Source: a virus. From it: a DNA stretch of 36,986 nt. Below are positions 21,903 to 30,174 of the stretch, one piece after another. A program made the translations under genes and the position numbers. The notes beneath the pieces were generated by a model. That model saw only the letters and a list, made by a program, of their open reading frames with translations, made no database searches and was not told the DNA's origin. The stretch lies in IMG/VR virus record IMGVR_UViG_3300042874_000045, positions 1 to 36,986 of that record; one strand, 5' to 3'. Numbering within the stretch: position 1 is the first letter of the stretch; the number at the start of each line of letters is the position of its first letter.

Positions 21903-23317
21903 TATAAAACTCCAATATCAAACTGAAGGTCTACGGCAGAGATTCTTAATGGAGAATTACTTTGATGCCTAAAATGATAAGCTCTTCTCCTAAAGGTTCC
22001 TTCATTATATAGAACTTTTCTAATCTGTCCAAGTTTAATAGTTCTGAAACTAGACCAAGTTTGATAATCATCATCACTCTTTCTTACTAGAACCTCAGAA
22101 CCTTCTACTTGATCCGCAATAAGCTCAAGCATAGTAAGATTCTTTTTCCTATTAGTCCCTGCATCAAATCTTGGAGTATAAATATCCACTGGGATTACAG
22201 AATCTTTGTCTGCATAAATATCCACATCTAAGAAATAAACATCCCCATTACTCTCATGTTGCACTACTGTTTTCCCAGTTTCATCTACAGCAGAAGAAAC
22301 AATAGGTAAATAATTCCCATTAGAATCCGTCCACTGATGCCATAGATCTTCAGCAAGATCATATGCCAGCGTCATATTACTTCCGGGAGAAGTAATAACA
22401 TAAAAAGTATGCCCATTAAGTTTAGCTTGCCAAGAATAAATAATATCAAAATCCCATGCAGTAAGTAAACGATCAATAGCCTTAGTGGATTTAATTTGAA
22501 AACCCATACTCTCAAGTAATCCAACCTGGATTCCTTCTGTTCTATTAACTGTAATCCAGATTAACCTTCCATCAATATTTTGCACTGAATCTTGATGTTT
22601 GCAACCAATATTAGCAAACGATCCTTGCACTGGAGCTAAAGGTGAAGCTACTGGATTATCTACGTTATAGAAAAACTCCAAACTCCACTGATTAAAAGCT
22701 ATGACATAAACAAGATGTTTTCCTAAAAAAACACCATTATCCGGCTCACCTTGTGCAGAGATAAAATCAATAGCATTCCAATCCCCAGGATTAGTAACTG
22801 AATTAATAGCACTATTCCAAATAACTGCCTCAGGTTGCATTACGAACATGAAACCATTTAGATAAGCAAACCCTTTCACTGTTTCGGCTGGAAAGTCTAC
22901 ATCAATACTATGCAAATCAGCAGAAACTCCATCAGTTGCATTGTAGGCATAAGTTTTCTTACCATTCCCAAAAACCAGCTTAGGATTAGCACCAAGGTAA
23001 GAATCAAACCTATAAACACCACCAGTTTGATCTAAACCAATACCACCGGGAACTGAGATACCATTTTTAAACAAAGAACCACTTTTCATTACATAAAGAT
23101 CACCTTTCCAATTAAACATCCCCATTCCTGGGCCAGAGGCTAGGTTATATTTTAACTTTAAGCCAGGCCTTTTATAAATATCCAGATTATTATTTGCCTG
23201 ATCTGTTTCAATGTAACAATTAACAAGTCTAGCATCCTTGGAAACAGTAGAGTTTCTATTACTAGTAGTAACTAGCAATGGAAGTCTGCGAGGAATAATA
23301 TTAGTATCAGCTTCCAT
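21902..23317 (-). CDS. P22 gp10-like beta-rich tail/stabilisation protein
   Basis: 471 aa behind GGAGGAATTAA. The N-terminal pattern RLVNCYIET...IYKRPGLK (residues about 31-53) is found in packaged-DNA stabilisation or tail-nozzle proteins of P22/BPP-1-type podoviruses. The rest is repeated beta strands with Trp, Tyr and Gly, consistent with a propeller. It follows the gp4-like adaptor, as in P22-like gene order. It would close the head exit and carry the tail. Assigned by pattern and order. Confidence 0.7.
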   Translation of the reverse strand: MEADTNIIPRRLPLLVTTSNRNSTVSKDARLVNCYIETDQANNNLDIYKRPGLKLKYNLASGPGMGMFNWKGDLYVMKSGSLFKNGISVPGGIGLDQTGGVYRFDSYLGANPKLVFGNGKKTYAYNATDGVSADLHSIDVDFPAETVKGFAYLNGFMFVMQPEAVIWNSAINSVTNPGDWNAIDFISAQGEPDNGVFLGKHLVYVIAFNQWSLEFFYNVDNPVASPLAPVQGSFANIGCKHQDSVQNIDGRLIWITVNRTEGIQVGLLESMGFQIKSTKAIDRLLTAWDFDIIYSWQAKLNGHTFYVITSPGSNMTLAYDLAEDLWHQWTDSNGNYLPIVSSAVDETGKTVVQHESNGDVYFLDVDIYADKDSVIPVDIYTPRFDAGTNRKKNLTMLELIADQVEGSEVLVRKSDDDYQTWSSFRTIKLGQIRKVLYNEGTFRRRAYHFRHQSNSPLRISAVDLQFDIGVL

Positions 23318-24004
23318 TTAATTCCTCCGCATTGTAAACCTTACTGGAGCATTTTGGACATCAAAATTTTCTAACACTTCCCTGTATTGCATAGCTCTTA
23401 TAGCACAACGATCCATTATTTCTTTTGGCTGTCCAGTGCAAATATCATCTGCTAATGCCCATCTGAGATAAATTCTCCATTCTTGGGGAAATTCTACATT
23501 ATCCTCAAGATTAAAACTATTAGTTACTTGAGTTTTTACAATGGCAATAAAATTACCAGAAGCAACTACATTAGTATCTGGAATAGGCCAAACTTTAACA
23601 TCTAGACTATTAACTGTCTTATCTACCATGTAAGAATTTGGAAACCCAGAACTTGATTTGTCTAAAATATTCCAATCTTGCCAAGCAATAGGCCAAAGTG
23701 GAATAGTAGAACCAGCAGTGTATTGGAATCTAAACTCTTGCACGTCAAGGTGTCTAGAAGGAACTGATCCGGTAACTGGATTGATGGAATACAAATAAAT
23801 ACCAGCAATAGGAGTTATTGTAATTTCTTTAGTTAACCATAAATGTAATCCAGTAACCTGAGAGACGTTAATAACATCATTAAGCCTTCTGAAATACTCA
23901 GCATATCTACCAGAATCTAATTCATCTTCCTCAGCTAATAACCCTGCATCACGGGCAGCGTCATGGATAATACCACGAACAGAATTAGAAGTAACAACTG
24001 GCAT
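23318..24004 (-). CDS. head-to-tail adaptor protein (gp4-like)
   Basis: 228 aa behind AAGGAGATAAGTT. The N-terminal helical region SVRGIIHDAARDAGLL, then RRLNDVINVSQVTGLHLWL, and a later FPQEWRIYLRWALADDIC helix are typical of portal-bound adaptor proteins of short-tailed phages. It lies between the capsid genes and the gp10-like gene. It would ring the portal after packaging and seat the tail. Confidence 0.75.
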   Translation of the reverse strand: MPVVTSNSVRGIIHDAARDAGLLAEEDELDSGRYAEYFRRLNDVINVSQVTGLHLWLTKEITITPIAGIYLYSINPVTGSVPSRHLDVQEFRFQYTAGSTIPLWPIAWQDWNILDKSSSGFPNSYMVDKTVNSLDVKVWPIPDTNVVASGNFIAIVKTQVTNSFNLEDNVEFPQEWRIYLRWALADDICTGQPKEIMDRCAIRAMQYREVLENFDVQNAPVRFTMRRN

Positions 24005-24015
24005 AACTTATCTCC

Positions 24016-24342
24016 TTAAACCTTAGTAACTCTTGCCTCGATAAAAACCGTAGCAGTTCCTGGAGTAACAATACCAGAAACAACAATACCAGTTTCATTA
24101 GCAGATGAGATTCCACCAAAATGATTCAAATTAAACTTACCACGACCACTTAGAGTAGCAATCTGAATACCTGAAACTGCATAAGCTAGAGTAACCGATA
24201 GAACACCTACATCATAATGAATAAACCGAACTGAAGCATTAACAGAACTTTCCCCAGCGAAGTCACCAGTTAATAAAGAAATAGTCTCACTAGCATTAGA
24301 TTTAACAATAAACTTTGTTCCAGCCTGGATATATGTTGCCAT
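24016..24342 (-). CDS. small beta-rich virion protein, 108 aa
   Basis: I use the ATG (MATYIQ) nine bases after GGAG rather than a TTG five codons upstream. The product is almost all beta strand, rich in Val, Gly, Ser and Thr, with no helix or membrane segment. It immediately follows the capsid gene across a hairpin. It could be a capsid-associated or connector-region protein. Family not recognised. Confidence 0.6.
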   Translation of the reverse strand: MATYIQAGTKFIVKSNASETISLLTGDFAGESSVNASVRFIHYDVGVLSVTLAYAVSGIQIATLSGRGKFNLNHFGGISSANETGIVVSGIVTPGTATVFIEARVTKV

Positions 24343-24363
24343 GCAATAAATCTCCAATAAGTA

Positions 24364-24393
24364 AATCCCCGAATCTCAACGCACTCGGGGATT
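24364..24393 (-). terminator. hairpin after the major capsid gene
   Basis: AATCCCCGA (24364-24372) pairs with TCGGGGATT (24385-24393), a perfect 9-bp stem with a 12-base loop, in the 58-base gap after the capsid stop. On the minus strand it is followed by TACTTATT, only weakly T-rich, so it may be a leaky terminator or an mRNA-stabilising structure that raises capsid output over downstream genes. Confidence 0.55.
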
Positions 24394-24400
24394 CTGGCCA

Positions 24401-25315
24401 TTAAATACCGGGTGAACCAAACAAACCTAACGCATCAGTAATACCCGCACTAAAACGCATATAGGAAGAATGCTTCATATTCTTAGTATCAAAATCATTA
24501 TCATCTTCCAACTCCGGAGTTGTTCTCCAGAAGAAATTCAAGCCATTAGGAACATCAGTTCTAACAAACCAAGCATCAAGATCAGTAAAGAAAGGATTAC
24601 TAACAATACCCATCGGGAACAGATTCATGTCTTTAAGCACGTTGATGTTATTAGTAGTAGAATTAGACTGTAATGGAGAGTTAAGGATTCTATTAGCATT
24701 AAAGAAATTAGACGGATGGATAGCTAAACAAGTAGGCTTGAGGTTAATAAACAAACCAGTATTCTGCTGTGCTGTCATGATCTGGATAACCAGATTCTCC
24801 AAACTAGCTTCACTTAAATCTGCATCAGTCGTAAGTCGGTTGCTAAAAGTAGTTCCATTAGGATTACTATGCGTCAAAGAAATAACCGACTGTGCATCTG
24901 GTGTAGTGTAATAAGAAGTAGTAAATGCATTATTATAAATAGCAGCGCAAACAGTTTCAATAGTCTGATTCATACTATAAGCATTAGCCTTAGCTCTACG
25001 CATAGCAACTTCTGGATACTTGTTATCTACAATATCTTCCTTAGAAACAATATACCCAAGTGCATAAGCGATATGCTTATATGTAGTAACCCAACCTTGC
25101 TGGTCAGAAACATAAGTAACAGAACTAGTCTGTGGTTTCTGATAAGCTAAACCATGACCAGTAATCTGAACATCAATTTCATATGCCTTGTCAGAATTGT
25201 TTACATTAAAAAGTTTGTCAAAAATCTTATCTTGCTGTGCATATTCTTGACCCCAAACTTCACGGACACCTGGAAAAAGAAGTCTAGGATGCAGACCAGT
25301 AGTAATAACAGACAT
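24401..25315 (-). CDS. major capsid protein
   Basis: 304 aa with AAGGAGATTTGAATT before the ATG. The N-terminus FPGVREVWGQEYAQQDKIFDKLF, a beta hairpin with TSSVTYVSDQQGWVTTYKH, and the helix NAYSMNQTIETVCAAIYNNAF match phage major capsid proteins of HK97-like fold. The end DALGLFGSPG is also typical. It sits downstream of the scaffold and decoration genes and upstream of the adaptor. No N-terminal delta domain is apparent; scaffolding is a separate protein. Confidence 0.88.
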   Translation of the reverse strand: MSVITTGLHPRLLFPGVREVWGQEYAQQDKIFDKLFNVNNSDKAYEIDVQITGHGLAYQKPQTSSVTYVSDQQGWVTTYKHIAYALGYIVSKEDIVDNKYPEVAMRRAKANAYSMNQTIETVCAAIYNNAFTTSYYTTPDAQSVISLTHSNPNGTTFSNRLTTDADLSEASLENLVIQIMTAQQNTGLFINLKPTCLAIHPSNFFNANRILNSPLQSNSTTNNINVLKDMNLFPMGIVSNPFFTDLDAWFVRTDVPNGLNFFWRTTPELEDDNDFDTKNMKHSSYMRFSAGITDALGLFGSPGI

Positions 25316-25328
25316 AATTCAAATCTCC

Positions 25329-25868
25329 TTACGCAAGCTCGTGGCCAATGAACTTAACAACATAATTATCCGCACTGCCTACTGGATTATTAGGAGTCTG
25401 AGCTAAGCTAATAATCAAAACTTGTGTAGCTGTTGCATTATTCTCATTAACCCTATCCCCGGACACAAAACCATTATTTGCCCCAATAGTAATATCAGCC
25501 TTCTTGTTCAAATCAGCAACATCAGTAATAGCAGTAGACTGGACAACAAAAAACATATCAGGACTATCTGCAACTAAAACATACCAATCAGCAGTCTGAG
25601 CACCAGCAGGACGGATAGAGGAATTAAGAAACTCCGCATTAACCTGACCAGGACCAAGAACAGAAACCACAACACCTCGAACTTTCTCAGTAGTAGCAGC
25701 AATTCTAGTAACAGTTGGATAACCACGAACATTACCAGTAGAACCACTCTTAACTGCATCACCAACTGCGATACTATTAGTATCCGCAGCTAAAACAGCG
25801 TAGATATTAAAACCACCCGTATATGGCGTCGAACCCATAGTTTGGACAGGACTAAAACCGAAAGCCAT
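25329..25868 (-). CDS. capsid decoration/stabilising protein candidate
   Basis: 179 aa, beta-rich, behind GGAGAACTATC. The order GFSPVQTMGS..., IAVGDAVKSG, VRGVVVSVLGPG and DWYVLVADSPDMFFVVQ is a pattern often seen in the gene just upstream of podoviral major capsid genes. Gly, Val and Thr are abundant and there are few helices. Probably sits on the capsid surface. Assigned from pattern and position. Confidence 0.65.
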   Translation of the reverse strand: MAFGFSPVQTMGSTPYTGGFNIYAVLAADTNSIAVGDAVKSGSTGNVRGYPTVTRIAATTEKVRGVVVSVLGPGQVNAEFLNSSIRPAGAQTADWYVLVADSPDMFFVVQSTAITDVADLNKKADITIGANNGFVSGDRVNENNATATQVLIISLAQTPNNPVGSADNYVVKFIGHELA

Positions 25869-25886
25869 GATAGTTCTCCAAAAAGA

Positions 25887-26321
25887 TTAGATAGTATTTT
25901 CCTTGACAAACACTGTAGGATCTGAACTTCCTTTTCTAATAACATTGATTGGTGACATATTTCTTTCCTGGGCTTCATCCTTATAACGTTTAGCAAGTTC
26001 GTCTGGAATTTCCATTAGAAACATTCTCCCCATTTGATTTTCAGAAGAACTAGGACCAGAAACAATAGAAACTCTATCACCAAGGTCTACGTTAGAACCA
26101 GAAAACTCAGGAACATCAATAGGGGAAACAAAAACAAAACCAGCTCTTCTTGCTTTTGCTAAACGAACTGAATCTCCACGAATCCATCGCCTATAAAATC
26201 CTGGCTTTGGATTAACATCCATACTCATAAGTGGAGTATTCATAGATTGGTAAGCAGAATCTTTAGTTACAACCTGCTCCGGAGCCTTGACGGTTTTACT
26301 ATCAGGGATTAAATCAGCCAT
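25887..26321 (-). CDS. conserved capsid-region protein, 144 aa
   Basis: I start at the ATG (MADLIP) eight bases after GGAG; a GTG three codons upstream would leave no spacer. The core GFYRRWIRGDSVRLAKARRAGF followed by a beta segment, and MGRMFLMEIPDELAKRYKDEA near the C-terminus, resemble a protein commonly encoded between scaffold and capsid genes of phages. The product is hydrophilic. It overlaps the scaffold gene by 8 bases. Role unknown, presumably head assembly. Confidence 0.6.
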   Translation of the reverse strand: MADLIPDSKTVKAPEQVVTKDSAYQSMNTPLMSMDVNPKPGFYRRWIRGDSVRLAKARRAGFVFVSPIDVPEFSGSNVDLGDRVSIVSGPSSSENQMGRMFLMEIPDELAKRYKDEAQERNMSPINVIRKGSSDPTVFVKENTI

Positions 26322-27195
26322 TTTTAGCACTCCTATACTGTGGCGCTAAGGATTCTCTTAGCTCTGAGATAGTTTTATATTTCTTCCCAGCCCCAACAAG
26401 AACAGGGGCAAAAGAATCAATAGCTAACTGAGCTTCTTTATCAAGCATGTTAAATGTACTAACTCCAGTTCCAGAAGCTCTAGAACCTCTAGTGATAGTT
26501 TTCTGTGGCGGAATAGACTTAGTATCAGAATTTCTAGAATCTTCCTGCATCTTTCTAACTTGTTCTAAGAAAGCAAGTCCAGTTAAACCAGTTCCAGAAG
26601 CTCTAAACTTTTGTGCATCTGCAAGAAATTGTTCAGTTCTTGGAATATCTGTTCCGAACCAACTATTTTCATCATACCATTGCTTTTCAGCCAGAGAAGC
26701 AGGATCAACTTTCTTTACAGTAAACTTAGTAGGTTCTTCCGTTTCTAGAGATTTTAATTCCTCAGAAATCTCATCTAGTGATTCCTGAAGTTCCATTTCT
26801 CTTTCTGCATCCCCAGATTGTCTAGCTTCAATGATAGCTCTTTGGATATCCTTCTTAGCAAACTCTGCCGCAGTAAGTTGAGCCTCAATAAAATTTTGCT
26901 GCATTTTATTAAGAGCTTCTTGAGTCTCTCTAAGATTATCCCAAAGAAGTTCCTTTTCCATCTTCTGAACTCGGAGATCTTCTTGTAATTTCTTCTTATG
27001 TGCATTAACAATTGGAAGAATCTCTCTACCGCGAGAAACAAATTCCTCTGCAGGTTTCCAGTTTTTCTTATCACCAGAAAACTCTTCTAATGGTTTCCAA
27101 CCCATTTCTCTAGCTTCTGCTTCAAGTTCTGGATCAAGTTCTAACTCAGAACTTTCCTGATCCAGATTTTCCAACTCATTATCAGCTGGCAACAT
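26314..27195 (-). CDS. scaffolding protein
   Basis: 293 aa from the ATG (MLPADNE) six bases after AAGGAG; an upstream ATG at 27210 places that site inside the gene, so I reject it. The N-terminus is very acidic (LDPELEAEAREMGW), then a long coiled coil (about residues 65-150) and a C-terminal part ending APQYRSA with basic residues, as expected of a capsid-binding scaffold. It lies between the co-chaperonin and the decoration/capsid genes. Confidence 0.8.
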   Translation of the reverse strand: MLPADNELENLDQESSELELDPELEAEAREMGWKPLEEFSGDKKNWKPAEEFVSRGREILPIVNAHKKKLQEDLRVQKMEKELLWDNLRETQEALNKMQQNFIEAQLTAAEFAKKDIQRAIIEARQSGDAEREMELQESLDEISEELKSLETEEPTKFTVKKVDPASLAEKQWYDENSWFGTDIPRTEQFLADAQKFRASGTGLTGLAFLEQVRKMQEDSRNSDTKSIPPQKTITRGSRASGTGVSTFNMLDKEAQLAIDSFAPVLVGAGKKYKTISELRESLAPQYRSAKNG

Positions 27196-27511
27196 AACCT
27201 TCTCCTTCATTTAATAACTTAGCAAAAATATCAGTATCATTAACAATCCGATACTCTTTCCCTGTAACCGGATCTTTGGTTAAGTATCCAGAATACTTAG
27301 TCACAAGAACTTTATCTCCAACTTTTGCCCTTGGTGAATCTTCCCCGCGCCAAGCTAATGGTCCAATAGCTAAAACAACCGCAACTTGATTAACGAAAAT
27401 CTCATTCCGTTCTGCACTTTCTACTAGAATAATAGACCTATCAACTTTTTCAGGAATAAAAGACTCCAGCAAAACAGTCTTTCCAAGTGGCTTAATGTGA
27501 ATGTTAGACAT
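27182..27511 (-). CDS. GroES-like co-chaperonin (Cpn10/gp31-like)
   Basis: 109 aa behind GGAGTTAGAAA. The beta-barrel order of Cpn10 is visible: HIKPLGKTVLLES (5-17), a short mobile loop with the hydrophobic SIILV (26-30), QVAVVLAIGP (42-51), KVGDKVLVTKYSGY (63-76) and GKEYRIVNDTDIFAKL (84-99). GDKV, the Y-S-G turn and the DTDI strand are hallmark positions. It lies directly upstream of the scaffold, so it probably reprograms host GroEL to fold the capsid protein, as T4 gp31 does. The mobile loop is shorter than in GroES. Confidence 0.8.
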   Translation of the reverse strand: MSNIHIKPLGKTVLLESFIPEKVDRSIILVESAERNEIFVNQVAVVLAIGPLAWRGEDSPRAKVGDKVLVTKYSGYLTKDPVTGKEYRIVNDTDIFAKLLNEGEGYVAS

Positions 27512-27752
27512 TTTCTAACTCCTGCACTAAATCTCCCATATCTGATCTGGACTGGATTGTGCTTAGAAGTGTATCAATAACTTGAATTCCTCCCAAGATT
27601 CTATCTTGAACCTTTTCTTGTAACGGGTCATTGATAATCCGAACTAATCCCATCTCCCGTGATTCCTGAAGTTTCAGAATCAAAACTTTGGTCATTGGGT
27701 TCGAAATCCAGTCCGCGTAGATTTGATAACTCACTTGTTCCTGATCCGACAT
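27504..27752 (-). CDS. small head-region protein, 82 aa
   Basis: The ATG is nine bases after AGGAG, a convincing site located inside the end of the portal gene. The frame overlaps the last 125 bases of the portal gene and is translated in another frame. The protein is helical with DWISNPMTKVLILKLQES and QEKVQDRILGGIQVIDTLL, resembling short conserved proteins that follow podoviral portal genes. It ends 8 bases into the co-chaperonin gene. Confidence 0.7.
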   Translation of the reverse strand: MSDQEQVSYQIYADWISNPMTKVLILKLQESREMGLVRIINDPLQEKVQDRILGGIQVIDTLLSTIQSRSDMGDLVQELENV

Positions 27753-29706
27753 TATTGCTAACTCCTGTTAATTTCTGCATGCTATCCAAGCTTAGCTTGG
27801 CTTGATTATAGTCAGACTTATCTCTTTCTCTTAAAACTTCCATCTGTGCTCTAAGAGCTTCAATACTAACCTTTGCACTAGCGTGTTCAGTGCTTTTAAG
27901 TGTTTTATCAATATTAGCAAAAATTTCCTTAACGCGAGCATTAGAAAGATCAGCTTGAGCTTGTAGTTGCATTTTAAGCATATTCAGTCTAAACATCCAT
28001 TCTTGTGCATTTCCTTGGTTCTTCAAGTTCTGGACAAGTAGCTTAATATCCGGAGTTGGATTCTGTTCTGGCATACCTTCATAAATCTTATCAGGAGAAC
28101 CAATATTTAAGGATTCCAAGAAAAGAGTCTCAACTGCATCGATATTATATCCCGGAGTGCTTCTAGCGATTTGTCTTAAAATATTCAGCTTAGCAAACCT
28201 AGCAGAATCACTATCTAAGAATGGATCCGCCTGTGGAATTGCATAGTTAGAATAAGTTCTGAATAAAACATTAGAAATCTTAACATCACCAATAGATTGC
28301 TCGAACTTCAAATACTTAGCATTAAGAATGCAAAGAGCATAGAATTCTTTCTTCATAGCTTTCCAAATTCTCTTAAAGACAGCAGAATAAATCTTCTGCC
28401 CCTGGGAAAGCATAGTTCTACTTGTTTCTGCCGGTGTATTTTGTCCTGGATTTTCACCAACTGCCATATCCGTAACACCAGCGAGTCTGTTTACGTAATT
28501 AACAAGCAAAGAAAGTAAGTTAAACAAAACCACACTAGGCGAATTAACAGGAAGTGGGAAGATAGAATTCTTCAAATCCCCCATTGGAGTATCTACAATC
28601 TTCCACTCGAACGGGGCAAAGTTATAAGTCCCGCCCTTAAACTTAGCTCCCTTTCCAATAAAGCCAGAATTACTATTAGCCAAGGTCCCAGAATCAAGTA
28701 ACTGATTGATAGTTGTAGAAATACTCTCAGAAAGGGAAGAAAGAAGATCATAAAACCCAAGACCATACAAAACATTATCCGGGTGCGGGATGAACTTATA
28801 AGTCAAAAACCACTCATCAGCATTGATCTTTACAACCTTTCCAGCTAGATCAGTTGCAATATCAGCTTCTCTGCTCCATCTTGCTTGCATTCTGACAATA
28901 GTCTGAGTGCTGTATTCCCAAGTAATAATATACGGCTCCTCATATCCATCACCATCTAAATCTAACCAAGTATGCGTTTCTCTCATCTGGAGAGAAACAG
29001 AACTATCACTATACGTAGCAAAATCAGCGAAGTTTAATGTATCCGAAAATAGTCCAGACCTTACATTAGTTTCATAATCATTCCAGGATAGAAAAAAGAT
29101 CTCAGTCTTAGAATACGCTTCCTCGATTGAGGATTCCTTAGCATTAACTACAATTTTATCAATAGTTCTAAAAATACTTTCCGGTCTATCTAGATCAGAG
29201 TTCCAGATAATCTTCTTAAATGCAGTCCCTGTGATGGAAAGATACAGAATCATACGATCCATATCTTCTTCCCAGGTAGAACCGGAATCTAATAGTTGCC
29301 AAGAGAAAAATTGTTCTAAAGTATTAGTCTCCTTCAGAACTTCTGGATTAGTGAATAATCCAGGAAGCTTGAATTTAACTAACTTGCCACCATTAATTAA
29401 AGCCGGGTAAGCTGTGGCTTGAAATTGTAAAGAAGCAATACTAACAACAGGAAAGATAGTATTAGAACAATTAGTCCAAGGAAATGTCTTAGGATTAACA
29501 ACTTGTGTAGCTAGTCTAATTCCCTCTTTATGTCTATGCAAGACATTGGAATCTTTCATTGTGGAAAGATCAATCTCATAACCATTATAGATAGAGTTAC
29601 AAATACTAGATAAGTCTTGCTTATTAAATGAACTAGCAAAATTAGGACTAAAGGTAATTTCCCTTAATCCTTCTGCACCATTAATGGTATTCTGAAGCTT
29701 TAACAT
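27628..29706 (-). CDS. portal protein (P22-like)
   Basis: 692 aa. The N-terminal half contains RMILYLSITGTAFKKIIW and a WLDLDGDGYEEPYIITW strand pair. The middle has YGLGFYDLLSSLSESISTTINQLLDSGTLAN and GVTDMAVGENPGQNTPAETSRTML, characteristic of podoviral portals. The C-terminal 150 residues are a long helical barrel-like coiled coil with an acidic Ser/Asp tail. Forms the dodecameric DNA channel and docks TerL. Coupled to the upstream gene by TGATG; its last 125 bases also encode the start of another protein. Confidence 0.88.
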   Translation of the reverse strand: MLKLQNTINGAEGLREITFSPNFASSFNKQDLSSICNSIYNGYEIDLSTMKDSNVLHRHKEGIRLATQVVNPKTFPWTNCSNTIFPVVSIASLQFQATAYPALINGGKLVKFKLPGLFTNPEVLKETNTLEQFFSWQLLDSGSTWEEDMDRMILYLSITGTAFKKIIWNSDLDRPESIFRTIDKIVVNAKESSIEEAYSKTEIFFLSWNDYETNVRSGLFSDTLNFADFATYSDSSVSLQMRETHTWLDLDGDGYEEPYIITWEYSTQTIVRMQARWSREADIATDLAGKVVKINADEWFLTYKFIPHPDNVLYGLGFYDLLSSLSESISTTINQLLDSGTLANSNSGFIGKGAKFKGGTYNFAPFEWKIVDTPMGDLKNSIFPLPVNSPSVVLFNLLSLLVNYVNRLAGVTDMAVGENPGQNTPAETSRTMLSQGQKIYSAVFKRIWKAMKKEFYALCILNAKYLKFEQSIGDVKISNVLFRTYSNYAIPQADPFLDSDSARFAKLNILRQIARSTPGYNIDAVETLFLESLNIGSPDKIYEGMPEQNPTPDIKLLVQNLKNQGNAQEWMFRLNMLKMQLQAQADLSNARVKEIFANIDKTLKSTEHASAKVSIEALRAQMEVLRERDKSDYNQAKLSLDSMQKLTGVSNNVGSGTSELSNLRGLDFEPNDQSFDSETSGITGDGISSDYQ

Positions 29707-30173
29707 CAGAATCTCCTAATCGGTTCCTGTTTCCTGCTTGCATAGAATCTAGACTTAGTTCCGGGAAGGTAACGATATCTTCTATTTCTCTTTACCATAT
29801 TCCCAGTAGCTGAACTATCAGTAGCTGAACTATCAGAAACAGAACTAGAAGGACCGTCAATAATAGAAGGTGGATTATACTGATTACCAGGATTAGTAAT
29901 CATATTCAAAATCCCCTGCGATGCAGACTGGTATTGTTTACTAGTATCCAAAACCCTGTTACCAATACTTGAATTGGCAGAGTTAGAAAAATTACTAAGC
30001 AAAGGCTTATTTGGCTGACTAGAACTTTGGCTGGAACTTTGGTTGGTTTGAGAATAATTATTTTTCTTTTTCTTTCCCCCACCTAAAAGCATCCCGGCAG
30101 GCCCGAGAGAGTGGGAAAGATGTAAATTACGAACTTTCTTGTGAATCTTAAACAACTTACTAAACAGACTCAT
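29706..30173 (-). CDS. Ser/Asn-rich low-complexity protein, 155 aa
   Basis: It begins with a basic helix (SKLFKIHKKVRNLHL), a glycine turn (LGPAGMLLGGG) and a KKKKNN run, then a long Ser/Gln/Asn-rich disordered region, a duplicated SSATDSSATG, and a basic Arg/Tyr-rich tail (KRNRRYRYLPGTKSRFY). It is wedged between TerL and portal, with the portal ATG overlapping its stop. Likely a minor virion or packaging accessory protein with a nucleic-acid-binding tail. Family not recognised. Confidence 0.6.
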   Translation of the reverse strand: MSLFSKLFKIHKKVRNLHLSHSLGPAGMLLGGGKKKKNNYSQTNQSSSQSSSQPNKPLLSNFSNSANSSIGNRVLDTSKQYQSASQGILNMITNPGNQYNPPSIIDGPSSSVSDSSATDSSATGNMVKRNRRYRYLPGTKSRFYASRKQEPIRRF

Positions 30174-30174
30174 C

